The notes below the pieces were generated by a model. That model had not been told where the DNA came from and made no database searches. It saw only the letters and a program-made list of their open reading frames with translations. Both the position numbers and the translations under genes were made by a program. A stretch of 64,000 bases of DNA, from NCBI GenBank assembly GCA_963677345.2, contig CAXXLC010000023.1, positions 1-64,000 of the forward strand, read 5' to 3'. Shown here in pieces: positions 35,622 through 44,317 of the stretch (its first letter is position 1; every line of letters starts with the position of its first letter). The DNA is from Saccharicrinis sp963677345 (lineage in GTDB: Bacteria > Bacteroidota > Bacteroidia > Bacteroidales > Marinilabiliaceae).

Positions 35622-35742
35622 AGTAAAAATGCTCTCCTGGTCCCCAATAATAGGAACATTCAAAATGTGTGTGAGGTTTAGGTTAGTTTTTTTTAGAATG
35701 TTTCCGTATGCCTGTCTAATCTCAGACAGGCTTTCTTTTTTT
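35622..35742 (+). ncRNA. Candidate small RNA or leader between ftcD and the DEAD-box gene
   Basis: No open frame of note. It starts after a promoter-like site and ends in a strong terminator, GCCTGTCT (35710-35717) / AGACAGGC (35724-35731) with a T-rich tail. The helicase has its own promoter box downstream (35866-35873), so this is more likely an independent RNA of about 120 nt than its leader. Inference only. Confidence 0.4.
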
Positions 35743-35865
35743 ATAGTGGCTATAAAAACAAATCAATAACCAACAAATAATGCTATTCCTCCGTAAAATC
35801 TCCTAAGAATAAAGCAGAAAACGTACTTAAAACAGTTAAAAATTAGCAGTATACAGGAAAACAAC

Positions 35866-35873
35866 TATTTTTG
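35866..35873 (+). promoter_or_regulatory. Bacteroidota -7 box for the DEAD-box helicase
   Basis: TATTTTTG matches TAnnTTTG, 25 bp before the ATG. Confidence 0.4.
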
Positions 35874-35898
35874 CACAAATTTTAAAATCATAGAGATA

Positions 35899-37020
35899 AT
35901 GCTGTTCGAAAAATTAGGAGTTGATAAGAAGTTCTGTAAAGCCATTAAGGAAATCAAAATTATTGAACCAACAGAGATTCAAGCACAAGTAATCCCTGCT
36001 TTACTACAAAACAATACCGATTTAGTAGCCCAGGCACAAACAGGAACAGGTAAAACTGCAGCCTATGGTTTGCCATTGCTACATCGTATTAACCCCAATA
36101 AAAAAGCAATACAGGGATTAATCCTTTGTCCAACAAGAGAACTCGGACAACAAATTGCTAAACAACTCTTTAAGTTCACAAAATATTCAGACAAAATATT
36201 TACTGAGGCCATTTTTGGTGGAGCACAAATAGAAAGACAAATTAGTGCTTTACGAAGACCAACCCATATTATTGTTGCAACTCCCGGAAGGCTCATTGAA
36301 TTACTACAACGTAAAGCTGTTGACCTGAATCAGGTATCTACCCTTATCCTTGACGAGGCAGATGAAATGTTAAGTATGGGATTTAAGAAAGAGCTTGATC
36401 AGATCCTTAAGCACCTCAGCAAGATAGATAACAAATGGTTATTCTCTGCCACCATGCCTGATGGAATTAAAAAAATTGTGAACAATCATCTTTCTAAAAA
36501 TGCCATTAAAATAGAGGTCAGCAAAAAAAGTATTGTTAACAAAAACATTGACCATCAATTTTTAATTTGCGAAGAAGTTGAAAAGCTAAATATTCTTTTA
36601 CAGCTTCTTAAGATTGAAAAAGGAAACAGAGGAATTGTTTTCTGTAAAACCAAAGTTGCTGCCACCACGTTAGCAAAACAATTAAACGCTAAAAACATAA
36701 AAACAGATGCTATTCAAGGTGATTTAAAGCAAATAGAACGAGATAAAATTATGCGTATGTTCAAAAAAGGAGATATGCAAATTTTAATAGCCACTGATTT
36801 GGCTGCAAGAGGTATTGATATCGAGGGTCTTTCTTTTGTAATTCATTATCAATTGCCAGACAAAGACGAATATTACACGCACCGAAGTGGAAGGACTGCA
36901 AGAGCAGGCAAAAAAGGTTATTCACTGGCATTAATAACATCTAAAGAAATTAAATCGATCAGACATTTTGAAAAAGCGTTAAAAATAAGTTTTAAACAAA
37001 TCAGAAGGTCTAAAAATTAA
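35899..37020 (+). CDS. DEAD-box ATP-dependent RNA helicase (RhlE/DeaD-like)
   Basis: 373 aa, the bare two-domain core without the usual basic C-terminal tail. Motifs in order: EPTEIQAQVIPA (Q), AQTGTGKTAA (I), PTRELGQQ (Ia), TPGRLIE (Ib), DEAD (II), SAT (III), GIVFCKTK (IV), ATDLAARGIDIEG (V) and HRSGRTARAGKKG (VI). Unwinds RNA in ribosome assembly or decay. The short C_GCAxxG_C_C gene follows 22 bp later and is likely cotranscribed. Confidence 0.93.
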   Translation: MLFEKLGVDKKFCKAIKEIKIIEPTEIQAQVIPALLQNNTDLVAQAQTGTGKTAAYGLPLLHRINPNKKAIQGLILCPTRELGQQIAKQLFKFTKYSDKIFTEAIFGGAQIERQISALRRPTHIIVATPGRLIELLQRKAVDLNQVSTLILDEADEMLSMGFKKELDQILKHLSKIDNKWLFSATMPDGIKKIVNNHLSKNAIKIEVSKKSIVNKNIDHQFLICEEVEKLNILLQLLKIEKGNRGIVFCKTKVAATTLAKQLNAKNIKTDAIQGDLKQIERDKIMRMFKKGDMQILIATDLAARGIDIEGLSFVIHYQLPDKDEYYTHRSGRTARAGKKGYSLALITSKEIKSIRHFEKALKISFKQIRRSKN

Positions 37021-37042
37021 TTCCTATGTAAATCCAAGAGAA

Positions 37043-37384
37043 ATGAAAATTCAACTTGCGGAAAAACTGTATCATGGTAAAGAAGGTTATAATTGTGCTC
37101 AAGCTATTCTAAAAGCTTTTCAGCCGGAGTATAACGTAAGTGAATGTGTCATTGATCAAGCTTCAGAAAAAGGTAGAGGTAAGGCCGAGAATGGAATATG
37201 TGGAGCTTTATACGCTGCGCATCATTTAATAAAAGAACATTCTACAATTAATACTCTTAACCAGGACTTTATTATTAAAGGTGGAAGTATGGAATGTAAA
37301 GAGTTACGCAAAAACAGGAAGCTAAGCTGTAAAGAATGTGTAAAATTAGCTGCATATGGCATTCAAAACCATTTATCTAAATAA
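37043..37384 (+). CDS. C_GCAxxG_C_C family protein
   Basis: 113 aa. Cysteine-rich redox/metal-type protein: GYNCAQAILKAF near the start, ENGICGALYAA in the middle and two later Cys (SMECKEL and SCKECVK). The usual GCA of the name is replaced by the local variant GRGKAENGICG. Function unknown; the pattern suggests metal binding. Ends at a strong terminator. Confidence 0.82.
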   Translation: MKIQLAEKLYHGKEGYNCAQAILKAFQPEYNVSECVIDQASEKGRGKAENGICGALYAAHHLIKEHSTINTLNQDFIIKGGSMECKELRKNRKLSCKECVKLAAYGIQNHLSK

Positions 37385-37386
37385 AA

Positions 37387-37416
37387 AAAAGGGATAACAC
37401 AAATGTTATCCCTTTT
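37387..37416. terminator. Bidirectional terminator between convergent genes
   Basis: 12-bp perfect stem AAAAGGGATAAC / GTTATCCCTTTT with a 6-nt loop between the C_GCAxxG_C_C gene and the glnN stop. Confidence 0.85.
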
Positions 37417-37438
37417 ATATATCTGGTTATTTAAATGA

Positions 37439-39628
37439 CTAGCAATTAAATAATAATTCACGATATTTTGGCAATGGCCATAATTCATCGTCAACGATTA
37501 ATTCCAGTTTGTCGATATGATAACGAATATCATCTAAGAAAGGACGAACTTTCGCATCGTAAGCAAATGCTTTTTCAGCACCTTCTTCAAGCTTATTACA
37601 TTCTTTACGAGCTTCGATCATCTCTTTTCTCTTAGTTTTGATATAACGAGTATGACTAGAAATCTCTTTAATTAATTCAATACGAGCACTTGCCAATTCA
37701 TTAAATTCTTCCTCAGAAAATAAGTCTTTTAAACCTTGAACATTTTGAATTAATCTGGTTTGATAAGCAACTGCTGTTGGAACAATGTGATTAATTGCAA
37801 GATCTGCAAGAACTCTGGACTCAATTTGGATTTTGTAAACGAATTTCTCCATTTCAACTTCAACACGAGCTTCCAGTTCTTTTTCACTCATAATTCCACC
37901 ATCAACTAAAGTTTTCTTGGCAGCAGGCTCTAGATACTTAGTTAACGACTCAGGCACACTGGTAATATTAGTTAAACCTCTCTTAGCAGCTTCTTCTTTC
38001 CACTCATCAGAGTAACCATTACCATTAAATTTGATAGGCTCACATTCAATGATTAATTTCTTAAGAACCTGGAAGATAGCTTCATCTTTCTTAACTCCAC
38101 TTTCAATTAAAGCATCTACTTCAACTTTAAATTCTCTTAATTGAACAGCTACAGCAGCACTTAATGCAGTTGTAGAAGCAGCAGCGTTAGCTGAAGAACC
38201 TACAGCACGGAACTCGAAACGGTTTCCTGTAAATGCAAATGGAGAAGTACGGTTACGGTCAGTGTTATCTAAGATAATTTCTGGAATACGACCGATACCT
38301 AATTTAAGAGCTGTTTTTTCATCAGGAGTCATTTTGTGATCTGGTACCTCAGCTACAATTTTATCTAACATTGCTGAAACCTCAGTTCCTAAGAATGCAG
38401 AAATAATTGCCGGAGGAGCTTCGTTAGCACCTAAACGGTGACTGTTAGATGTTGTTAAAATAGATGCACGTAATAAATCCTGGTTTTTGTAAACAGCCAT
38501 TAATGTGTTAACCACAAAAGTTAAGAACTGTAAGTTACCTTTAGGATTTTTACCTGGAGCATATAATACAACACCAGTATCTGTACCTAATGACCAGTTA
38601 TTGTGTTTACCAGAACCATTAATTCCAGCAAATGGTTTTTCATGTAATAATACACGGAAGTTATGATGACGAGCAACACGCTTCATCAAATCCATGATAA
38701 TTTGGTTGTGGTCATTACCTAAGTTAGCCTCTTCATAAATAGGTGCTACCTCGAACTGAGAAGGAGCTACCTCGTTGTGACGAGTTTTAATAGGCATACC
38801 TAATTTGTGAGCTTCAACTTCTAACTCAATCATAAATTTAGATACACGCTCTGGAATGGAACCAAAGTAGTGGTCATCTAATTGTTGATCTTTAGAAGAA
38901 GAGTGCCCCATTAAAGTACGACCAGTTAATACAAGGTCTGGACGAGCCTGGTAAAGAGCTTCATCAATTAAGAAATACTCTTGCTCCCAACCCATGTTGG
39001 TATGTACTTTAGTTACATTTTTATCAAAGTACTGACATACAGCAGTAGCAGCTTCATCAATAGCAGATAACGCTCTTAATAAAGGTGTTTTATAATCTAA
39101 CGCCTCACCAGTATATGAAATAAATACGGTAGGAATACATAAGGTAGTTCCTACGATAAAAGCAGGTGAAGATGTATCCCAAGCTGTATAACCACGAGCT
39201 TCAAAAGTTTGACGAATACCCCCTGATGGGAACGATGAAGCATCCGGTTCTTGTTGTGCTAATAACTTACCAGAAAAGTTTTCAATAATGCTACCATCAT
39301 CGCCATAATCGATAAAACCGTCATGTTTTTCTGCAGTTCCGTCAGTTAATGGTTGAAACCAGTGAGTGTAATGAGTAGCTCCTTTTTCAATAGCCCAGGC
39401 TTTCATACCTGATGCTACACCATCTGCTTGTTTACGATCAATAGTTCCCCCTTTTGCATTTGCAGCAGCTACTGCAGCAAATGAATCCTGAGAAAGATAT
39501 TTTCTCATGGTATCAGTATTAAATACTAATTCACCATAATAATCAGTTACCTTGTTTGAAGGTATGCATACTTGTTTAGGTGCTCTGGAAAGCAACTCAT
39601 TTAATGCTTGAAATCTTAATGTTGCCAT
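37439..39628 (-). CDS. glnN: Glutamine synthetase type III
   Basis: 729 aa, the size of the GSIII dodecameric class common in Bacteroidota. Signature regions: GGIRQTFEARGYTAWD near residue 137, GWEQEYFLID (active-site Glu), KTRHNEVAPSQFEVAP, GINGSGKHNNWSLGT (ammonia/glutamate site) and NRTSPFAFTGNRFEFRAVG. Makes glutamine from glutamate and ammonia, the main nitrogen assimilation step. A -7 box (TATTTTTG) lies 41 bp upstream. Confidence 0.97.
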   Translation of the reverse strand: MATLRFQALNELLSRAPKQVCIPSNKVTDYYGELVFNTDTMRKYLSQDSFAAVAAANAKGGTIDRKQADGVASGMKAWAIEKGATHYTHWFQPLTDGTAEKHDGFIDYGDDGSIIENFSGKLLAQQEPDASSFPSGGIRQTFEARGYTAWDTSSPAFIVGTTLCIPTVFISYTGEALDYKTPLLRALSAIDEAATAVCQYFDKNVTKVHTNMGWEQEYFLIDEALYQARPDLVLTGRTLMGHSSSKDQQLDDHYFGSIPERVSKFMIELEVEAHKLGMPIKTRHNEVAPSQFEVAPIYEEANLGNDHNQIIMDLMKRVARHHNFRVLLHEKPFAGINGSGKHNNWSLGTDTGVVLYAPGKNPKGNLQFLTFVVNTLMAVYKNQDLLRASILTTSNSHRLGANEAPPAIISAFLGTEVSAMLDKIVAEVPDHKMTPDEKTALKLGIGRIPEIILDNTDRNRTSPFAFTGNRFEFRAVGSSANAAASTTALSAAVAVQLREFKVEVDALIESGVKKDEAIFQVLKKLIIECEPIKFNGNGYSDEWKEEAAKRGLTNITSVPESLTKYLEPAAKKTLVDGGIMSEKELEARVEVEMEKFVYKIQIESRVLADLAINHIVPTAVAYQTRLIQNVQGLKDLFSEEEFNELASARIELIKEISSHTRYIKTKRKEMIEARKECNKLEEGAEKAFAYDAKVRPFLDDIRYHIDKLELIVDDELWPLPKYRELLFNC

Positions 39629-39668
39629 AATTACTAAAAAATTTTATTTTTTTTTCGAGTTAGCGAAG

Positions 39669-39676
39669 CAAAAATA
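39669..39676 (-). promoter_or_regulatory. Bacteroidota -7 box for glnN
   Basis: TATTTTTG on the minus strand fits TAnnTTTG. The further 340 bp up to the next terminator are AT-rich with no gene or recognisable site. Confidence 0.35.
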
Positions 39677-40015
39677 AATAATTCTAATTTAAAACCTTTT
39701 CTTTTCATGATTTTTTTCATAAAAATTAACCTTTGAAATACAAAACCCCATATTTTCAGATTTTTCTCCCATTTTTTTAGCTCTATTCTCAAATTATGTT
39801 GAAAAAAATATATTTTTCAACATCAACTCACCTTCATTAAAATAAATATTAAAAGTAAAAAAGAAGAAATATTTACAATTTATAAGCACTCAACCCTTAA
39901 TTCCATCAATCAATAAACACCCTCTCCCCTTACCAACTTTAATATCAACATATACCCACACAATCAGGGACAACATTTTTGACATATCGCATCTTTTCAA
40001 CAATACACTAAAACA

Positions 40016-40047
40016 AAAAGCAGGTTTTAAAACTCAAAACCTGCTTT
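40016..40047 (-). terminator. Terminator of the M20 peptidase gene
   Basis: Stem AAAAGCAGGTTTT / AAAACCTGCTTT with a 7-nt loop, 26 bp beyond the stop, with a T-rich tail on the minus strand. Confidence 0.75.
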
Positions 40048-40072
40048 ACAAACTGTAAGTATTTACTTAACT

Positions 40073-41446
40073 CTACTTATTATATAACTCTACGTAATAT
40101 TTATAGAAATGCGGAATCGCTTCAATTCCAGTATAAAATTGCTCCAATGGAAAATTTTCATTTGGAGAATGAATGGCATCTGATTCCAAACCAAATCCCA
40201 TCAAAATTGATTTTACACCTAACACCTCCTCAAAAGTGGAAATAACAGGAATCGACCCTCCACTTCTTACAGGAACAGGTTTTCTATTAAATACTTTTTC
40301 ATATGCTTTTTCTGCAGCTTGATATGCGGGTAAATCTATCGGACAAACATATCCTTGTCCACCATGCAGAGATTTAACAGAAACCTTTACTGATTTAGGA
40401 GCAATGGCTTCAAAGTGATTTTTAAATAGTTCTGCTATTTTTATATGATCCTGATTTGGCACTAATCTGGAAGAAATTTTTGCATACGCTTTAGAAGGCA
40501 ATACTGTTTTTGCTCCTTCTCCGGTGTAACCACCCCATATACCACACACATCAAACGATGGTCTGATACCTGTACGCTCCTGAGTTGTATAACCTTCTTC
40601 GCCATGAAGTTCCTCTACATCCAAAGCTCCTTTATAATGCTCTTCATCAAAGGGAGCCTGAGCCATCTTTTTACGCTCTTGCTCTGACACTTCAATAACA
40701 TCATCATAAAATCCAGGAATTGTAATCCTCCCCATATCATCTGTCATCTGAGACACCATTTTACACAGCACATTAATTGGGTTAGCAACAGCACCTCCGA
40801 ACAATCCCGAATGTAAATCTTTATTTGGACCTGTAACTTCCACTTCCCAATAAGCCAGGCCTCTTAATCCCGTGGTGATTGAAGGGATCCCCGGAGCAAT
40901 CATTGATGTATCTGAAACAATAATCACATCACTTTTAAGCATTTCTTTATGCTCTTTACAAAATTCCGGAAGATGAACAGACCCAATCTCCTCTTCTCCT
41001 TCAATTAAGAATTTCACATTACAAGGCAATTGATCTGTCTTAACCATAAACTCAAAAGCCTTTGCATGCATAAAACTCTGTCCTTTATCATCATCTGAAC
41101 CTCGACCATAAATTTTCCCGTCGTTAACAAAAGGTTCAAAAGGATCTGAATTCCATAACTCAATAGGATCAACTGGCATCACATCCATATGCGCATACAC
41201 CATTATTGTAGGTAAAGCTGGGTTAATAATTTTTTCAGCAAATACAATTGGATTACCTTTGGTTTCATAAATCTCAGCTTTATCAGCACCTGCATCCAGG
41301 ATAATTTTCTTCCACTGCTCTGCAGCCCTATACATATCAGGCTTATGCGATTCTACACTACTTATTGATGGTATCCGCAATAAATCAAAGAGTTCTTTTA
41401 AAAACCGCTCTTTATTTTCTCTTATATATATATTTAATCCTTCCAT
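40073..41446 (-). CDS. M20-family dipeptidase
   Basis: 457 aa. Di-zinc peptidase of the CNDP/DapE-like M20 group: VYAHMDVMPVD (first metal His/Asp), GRGSDDDKGQ (bridging Asp), EGEEEIGS (general base Glu and metal Glu), and a late His in DAIHSPNENF. A lid/dimerisation domain lies at about 200-365. Likely cytoplasmic and hydrolyses small peptides. Substrate unknown. Confidence 0.92.
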   Translation of the reverse strand: MEGLNIYIRENKERFLKELFDLLRIPSISSVESHKPDMYRAAEQWKKIILDAGADKAEIYETKGNPIVFAEKIINPALPTIMVYAHMDVMPVDPIELWNSDPFEPFVNDGKIYGRGSDDDKGQSFMHAKAFEFMVKTDQLPCNVKFLIEGEEEIGSVHLPEFCKEHKEMLKSDVIIVSDTSMIAPGIPSITTGLRGLAYWEVEVTGPNKDLHSGLFGGAVANPINVLCKMVSQMTDDMGRITIPGFYDDVIEVSEQERKKMAQAPFDEEHYKGALDVEELHGEEGYTTQERTGIRPSFDVCGIWGGYTGEGAKTVLPSKAYAKISSRLVPNQDHIKIAELFKNHFEAIAPKSVKVSVKSLHGGQGYVCPIDLPAYQAAEKAYEKVFNRKPVPVRSGGSIPVISTFEEVLGVKSILMGFGLESDAIHSPNENFPLEQFYTGIEAIPHFYKYYVELYNK

Positions 41447-41703
41447 ATTTTAATATTTAAATAAAAACGTTACAAGGTACAAAAGGTTTTAAGCTTAATA
41501 CATGAAATAAGTCACACACAATATTATATATGTGCAATGAACTAAATTTTCCTGTGATTGAATGAGTAATTATAAACAAATCAAAATAAATACAGCAAGT
41601 AAAAACTCAGCCATCAAAACAAAAAAAAGGTCATAACTTATAAATTAAGTCACAACCTCATATTCTTTTAAACTGATAGTTATATATTATATCAACTTTC
41701 TGG

Positions 41704-41876
41704 CCTGATGTATTCATGAATTTTCGTCATGAGAGCATCAAAAGCAAAGAGAAAAAGTGAAGTGGAGATTTTCAGTTTGCAGGAATAGTGAACTATTTTG
41801 AAAACTTAAAATCGAGCATTTGCTTTTTATCAAGGGTTTTGAGGCTTACAGTAGAAGTATTTATGAATAATTCAGG
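41704..41876 (+). repeat. MITE-like element, copy 1
   Basis: Ends are imperfect inverted repeats: CCTGATGTATTCATGAAT at the left and ATTTATGAATAATTCAGG at the right. A shorter inverted copy lies at 58055-58117; this copy has about 100 bp extra in the middle. It abuts the stop codon of the DUF3109 gene. No coding capacity. Confidence 0.55.
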
Positions 41877-42458
41877 CTAGATCAAGCCTCTTTCTTTTAA
41901 TATCTTTTCTGATTCAACCATCTCATCATAAAAAGCCTCTCCATATTTTCTTATCAATGGTTCTTTCAAAAACTGATAAACCGACACTCCTTTTTCCTCT
42001 CCTAAGATACAGGCATCACTACAAATGGGCCAAACGTCATAATTCAATGCCTCTCCTTGTGTTAGTTTTTTTGTTCTGATAGGATATAAATGACAAGAAA
42101 TAGGTTTTCTAAAGTTTACAAGTCCTTGTTTCCATGCCATTTCAATAGCACAATGTACTCCACCTTTAGCATCAAAGTATGTATAAACACATTCTTTTCC
42201 ATGAACAATTGGAGTTACCAATTCCTCTTCAAAATCAATTACCGAAGTACCTTCCTTTTCAATTACTTCAATTGATTCATCAGAAAGCAAATGTTTTATT
42301 TTCGGATAGATTTCTTCTAATTCTTTAGCTTCTTCTTCTTCCAAGGGAGCTCCAGAATCGCCTTCCACACAACAAATCCCTTTACACTTTGCTATATTGC
42401 AAATAAATTTTTCCTGAAAAACTTCAAGACTAATTATCTTATCATCAATTTGAATCAT
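41877..42458 (-). CDS. DUF3109 family cysteine-rich protein
   Basis: 193 aa from the ATG at 42458 (MIQIDDKIISLEVFQEKF); an upstream in-frame extension is unlikely because a terminator lies there. Eight or more Cys, several in zinc/iron-sulphur-like contexts: CNIAKCKGICCVEGD, HCAIEMAWKQG, ISCHLYPIR, PICSDACILG. Related to YkgJ-type CxxCxxCC proteins. Probable metal or cluster binding; function unknown. Confidence 0.85.
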   Translation of the reverse strand: MIQIDDKIISLEVFQEKFICNIAKCKGICCVEGDSGAPLEEEEAKELEEIYPKIKHLLSDESIEVIEKEGTSVIDFEEELVTPIVHGKECVYTYFDAKGGVHCAIEMAWKQGLVNFRKPISCHLYPIRTKKLTQGEALNYDVWPICSDACILGEEKGVSVYQFLKEPLIRKYGEAFYDEMVESEKILKERGLI

Positions 42459-42487
42459 TCTGCAAATAAATTCATTCAATAATAAAC

Positions 42488-42517
42488 AAAGCAGCAATCT
42501 AAAAAGATCACTGCTTT
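42488..42517 (-). terminator. Terminator of gpmI
   Basis: Two-tier stem AAAGCAG / CTGCTTT with inner ATCT / AGAT, 31 bp after the gpmI stop; T-rich tail on the minus strand. Confidence 0.7.
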
Positions 42518-42547
42518 ATTATATATATATATTAACTATACTTTTAA

Positions 42548-44077
42548 TTACTTGATATCAATAAGGCATTCACCTGTCATGTCTTCAGGTTGAGCAACAC
42601 CCATTAATTTTAAAATAGAAGGAGCAACATCAGCTAAAACTCCATCTTTAACTTCACCCTGACGTTCAGTTACCCACACAAATGGAACCGGATTTAAAGA
42701 GTGAGCAGTATTAGGTGAACCATCTGCATTTACAGCATTATCCGCATTACCATGGTCAGCAATAATGATAGCTTCATATCCATTAGATTTTGCTGCTTCA
42801 ATAACACCTTCGACACATTCATCAACTGCTTTTACCGCTTTTTCAATGGCTTCATAAACACCAGTATGCCCTACCATGTCACCATTTGCAAAATTAAGTG
42901 CAATAAAATCGTATTTCTTGTTATTTAATTCTGCAATAACCTTATCCTTAACTTCATACGCACTCATTTCAGGCTGCAAATCGTAAGTTGCAACTTTTGG
43001 TGAGTTAACCAAGATACGATCTTCTCCTTCAAAAACAGCCTCACGACCTCCCGAAAAGAAGAATGTTACGTGAGCATACTTTTCAGTTTCTGCAATTCTT
43101 AATTGCTTTAAACCAGCATTAGATACTACCTCACCAATAGTATTTTGAACATTATCCTTATCAAATAAAATGTGCATTCCTTTAAAAGTTGCATCATAAG
43201 GAGTCATTGTACAATAATGCAAAGGAATAGTTTTCATTCCTTCTTCCGGCATATCCTGTTGAGTTAACACAACAGTTAGCTCTTTTGCTCTATCGTTGCG
43301 GAAGTTAAAGAAAACAATTACATCACCTTCTTCGATTTTACCAACCGGATTACCATCAGCATCAACCTGAACAATAGGTTTAATAAATTCATCTGTTACA
43401 TTATTATCGTATGAAGTTTGAATAGCCGATAACAAATCTGTAGTTGAAACCTCTCCTATACCTGCAACCATGGCATCGTAAGCAATTTTAATACGCTCCC
43501 AACGCTTATCTCTATCCATTGCATAGTAACGACCTGTTACAGTAGCAACCTTACCTACAGTTTTATCCATATGAGCTAATAACTCAGTCATAAAACCTTT
43601 TCCACTCTTAGGGTCTGTATCACGTCCATCCATAAATGCATGAACAAACACATCACTTAAACCATAATCATTAGCTACACTTAACAAAGTATGAATATGT
43701 TGTTGTGAACTATGAACTCCCCCCTGAGACATTAAACCCAATAAGTGAACTTTTTTATTTTTCTCTTTTGCGTAGTTATATGCTTTTTCTAATTCAGGAT
43801 TTTTTGCAATAGATCCATCAGCACAAGCTCTGTTAATTTTTACCAAATCCTGGTAAACAACTCTACCAGCACCAATATTAAGATGACCAACTTCAGAATT
43901 ACCCATCTGACCATCAGGTAAACCAACATATTCACCAGAAGCATTTAGTTTTGAATTAGGATATTTTGCAATTAAACTATCCCAATATGGAGTTTCTACA
44001 TTAGAAATTACATCTGATTTCGACTTGTCTCCAAATCCCCATCCATCCAAAATAACAAGAATTGTTTTCTTATCCAT
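42548..44077 (-). CDS. gpmI: 2,3-bisphosphoglycerate-independent phosphoglycerate mutase
   Basis: 509 aa. Interconverts 3- and 2-phosphoglycerate in glycolysis using two Mn ions. Alkaline-phosphatase fold: ILVILDGWG (metal Asp), GQMGNSEVGHLNIGAG with the phosphorylated Ser, FVHAFMDGRDTDP, RYYAMDRDKRWER, FNFRNDRAKEL, NFANGDMVGHTG and IIADHGNAD (metal His/Asp). Full length and monocistronic with its own promoter box and terminator. Confidence 0.97.
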   Translation of the reverse strand: MDKKTILVILDGWGFGDKSKSDVISNVETPYWDSLIAKYPNSKLNASGEYVGLPDGQMGNSEVGHLNIGAGRVVYQDLVKINRACADGSIAKNPELEKAYNYAKEKNKKVHLLGLMSQGGVHSSQQHIHTLLSVANDYGLSDVFVHAFMDGRDTDPKSGKGFMTELLAHMDKTVGKVATVTGRYYAMDRDKRWERIKIAYDAMVAGIGEVSTTDLLSAIQTSYDNNVTDEFIKPIVQVDADGNPVGKIEEGDVIVFFNFRNDRAKELTVVLTQQDMPEEGMKTIPLHYCTMTPYDATFKGMHILFDKDNVQNTIGEVVSNAGLKQLRIAETEKYAHVTFFFSGGREAVFEGEDRILVNSPKVATYDLQPEMSAYEVKDKVIAELNNKKYDFIALNFANGDMVGHTGVYEAIEKAVKAVDECVEGVIEAAKSNGYEAIIIADHGNADNAVNADGSPNTAHSLNPVPFVWVTERQGEVKDGVLADVAPSILKLMGVAQPEDMTGECLIDIK

Positions 44078-44136
44078 GGCTATTATATTATTTTTAATTA
44101 TATTTTGTGTCTAAATAAGTAGTGTAAATCGAGGCG

Positions 44137-44144
44137 CAAAAATA
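44137..44144 (-). promoter_or_regulatory. Bacteroidota -7 box for gpmI
   Basis: TATTTTTG on the minus strand fits TAnnTTTG, 60 bp before the ATG. Confidence 0.35.
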
Positions 44145-44230
44145 CCTAATTATAAGCTAAAAACAAACAGATAAGACATTAACTTAATTTAAATTAACTT
44201 ACAAAAGTTATCATTTTTGTATATTACCAT

Positions 44231-44238
44231 TACATTTG
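44231..44238 (+). promoter_or_regulatory. Bacteroidota -7 box for the PAS kinase
   Basis: TACATTTG fits TAnnTTTG, 80 bp before the kinase ATG. Confidence 0.35.
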
Positions 44239-44317
44239 TCGATGTTAATACACCCCGTTTTTTTATTACATAAACATATTTAATTGCTTTTGGTTTTGTA
44301 GATGTATGAAATAAGAT

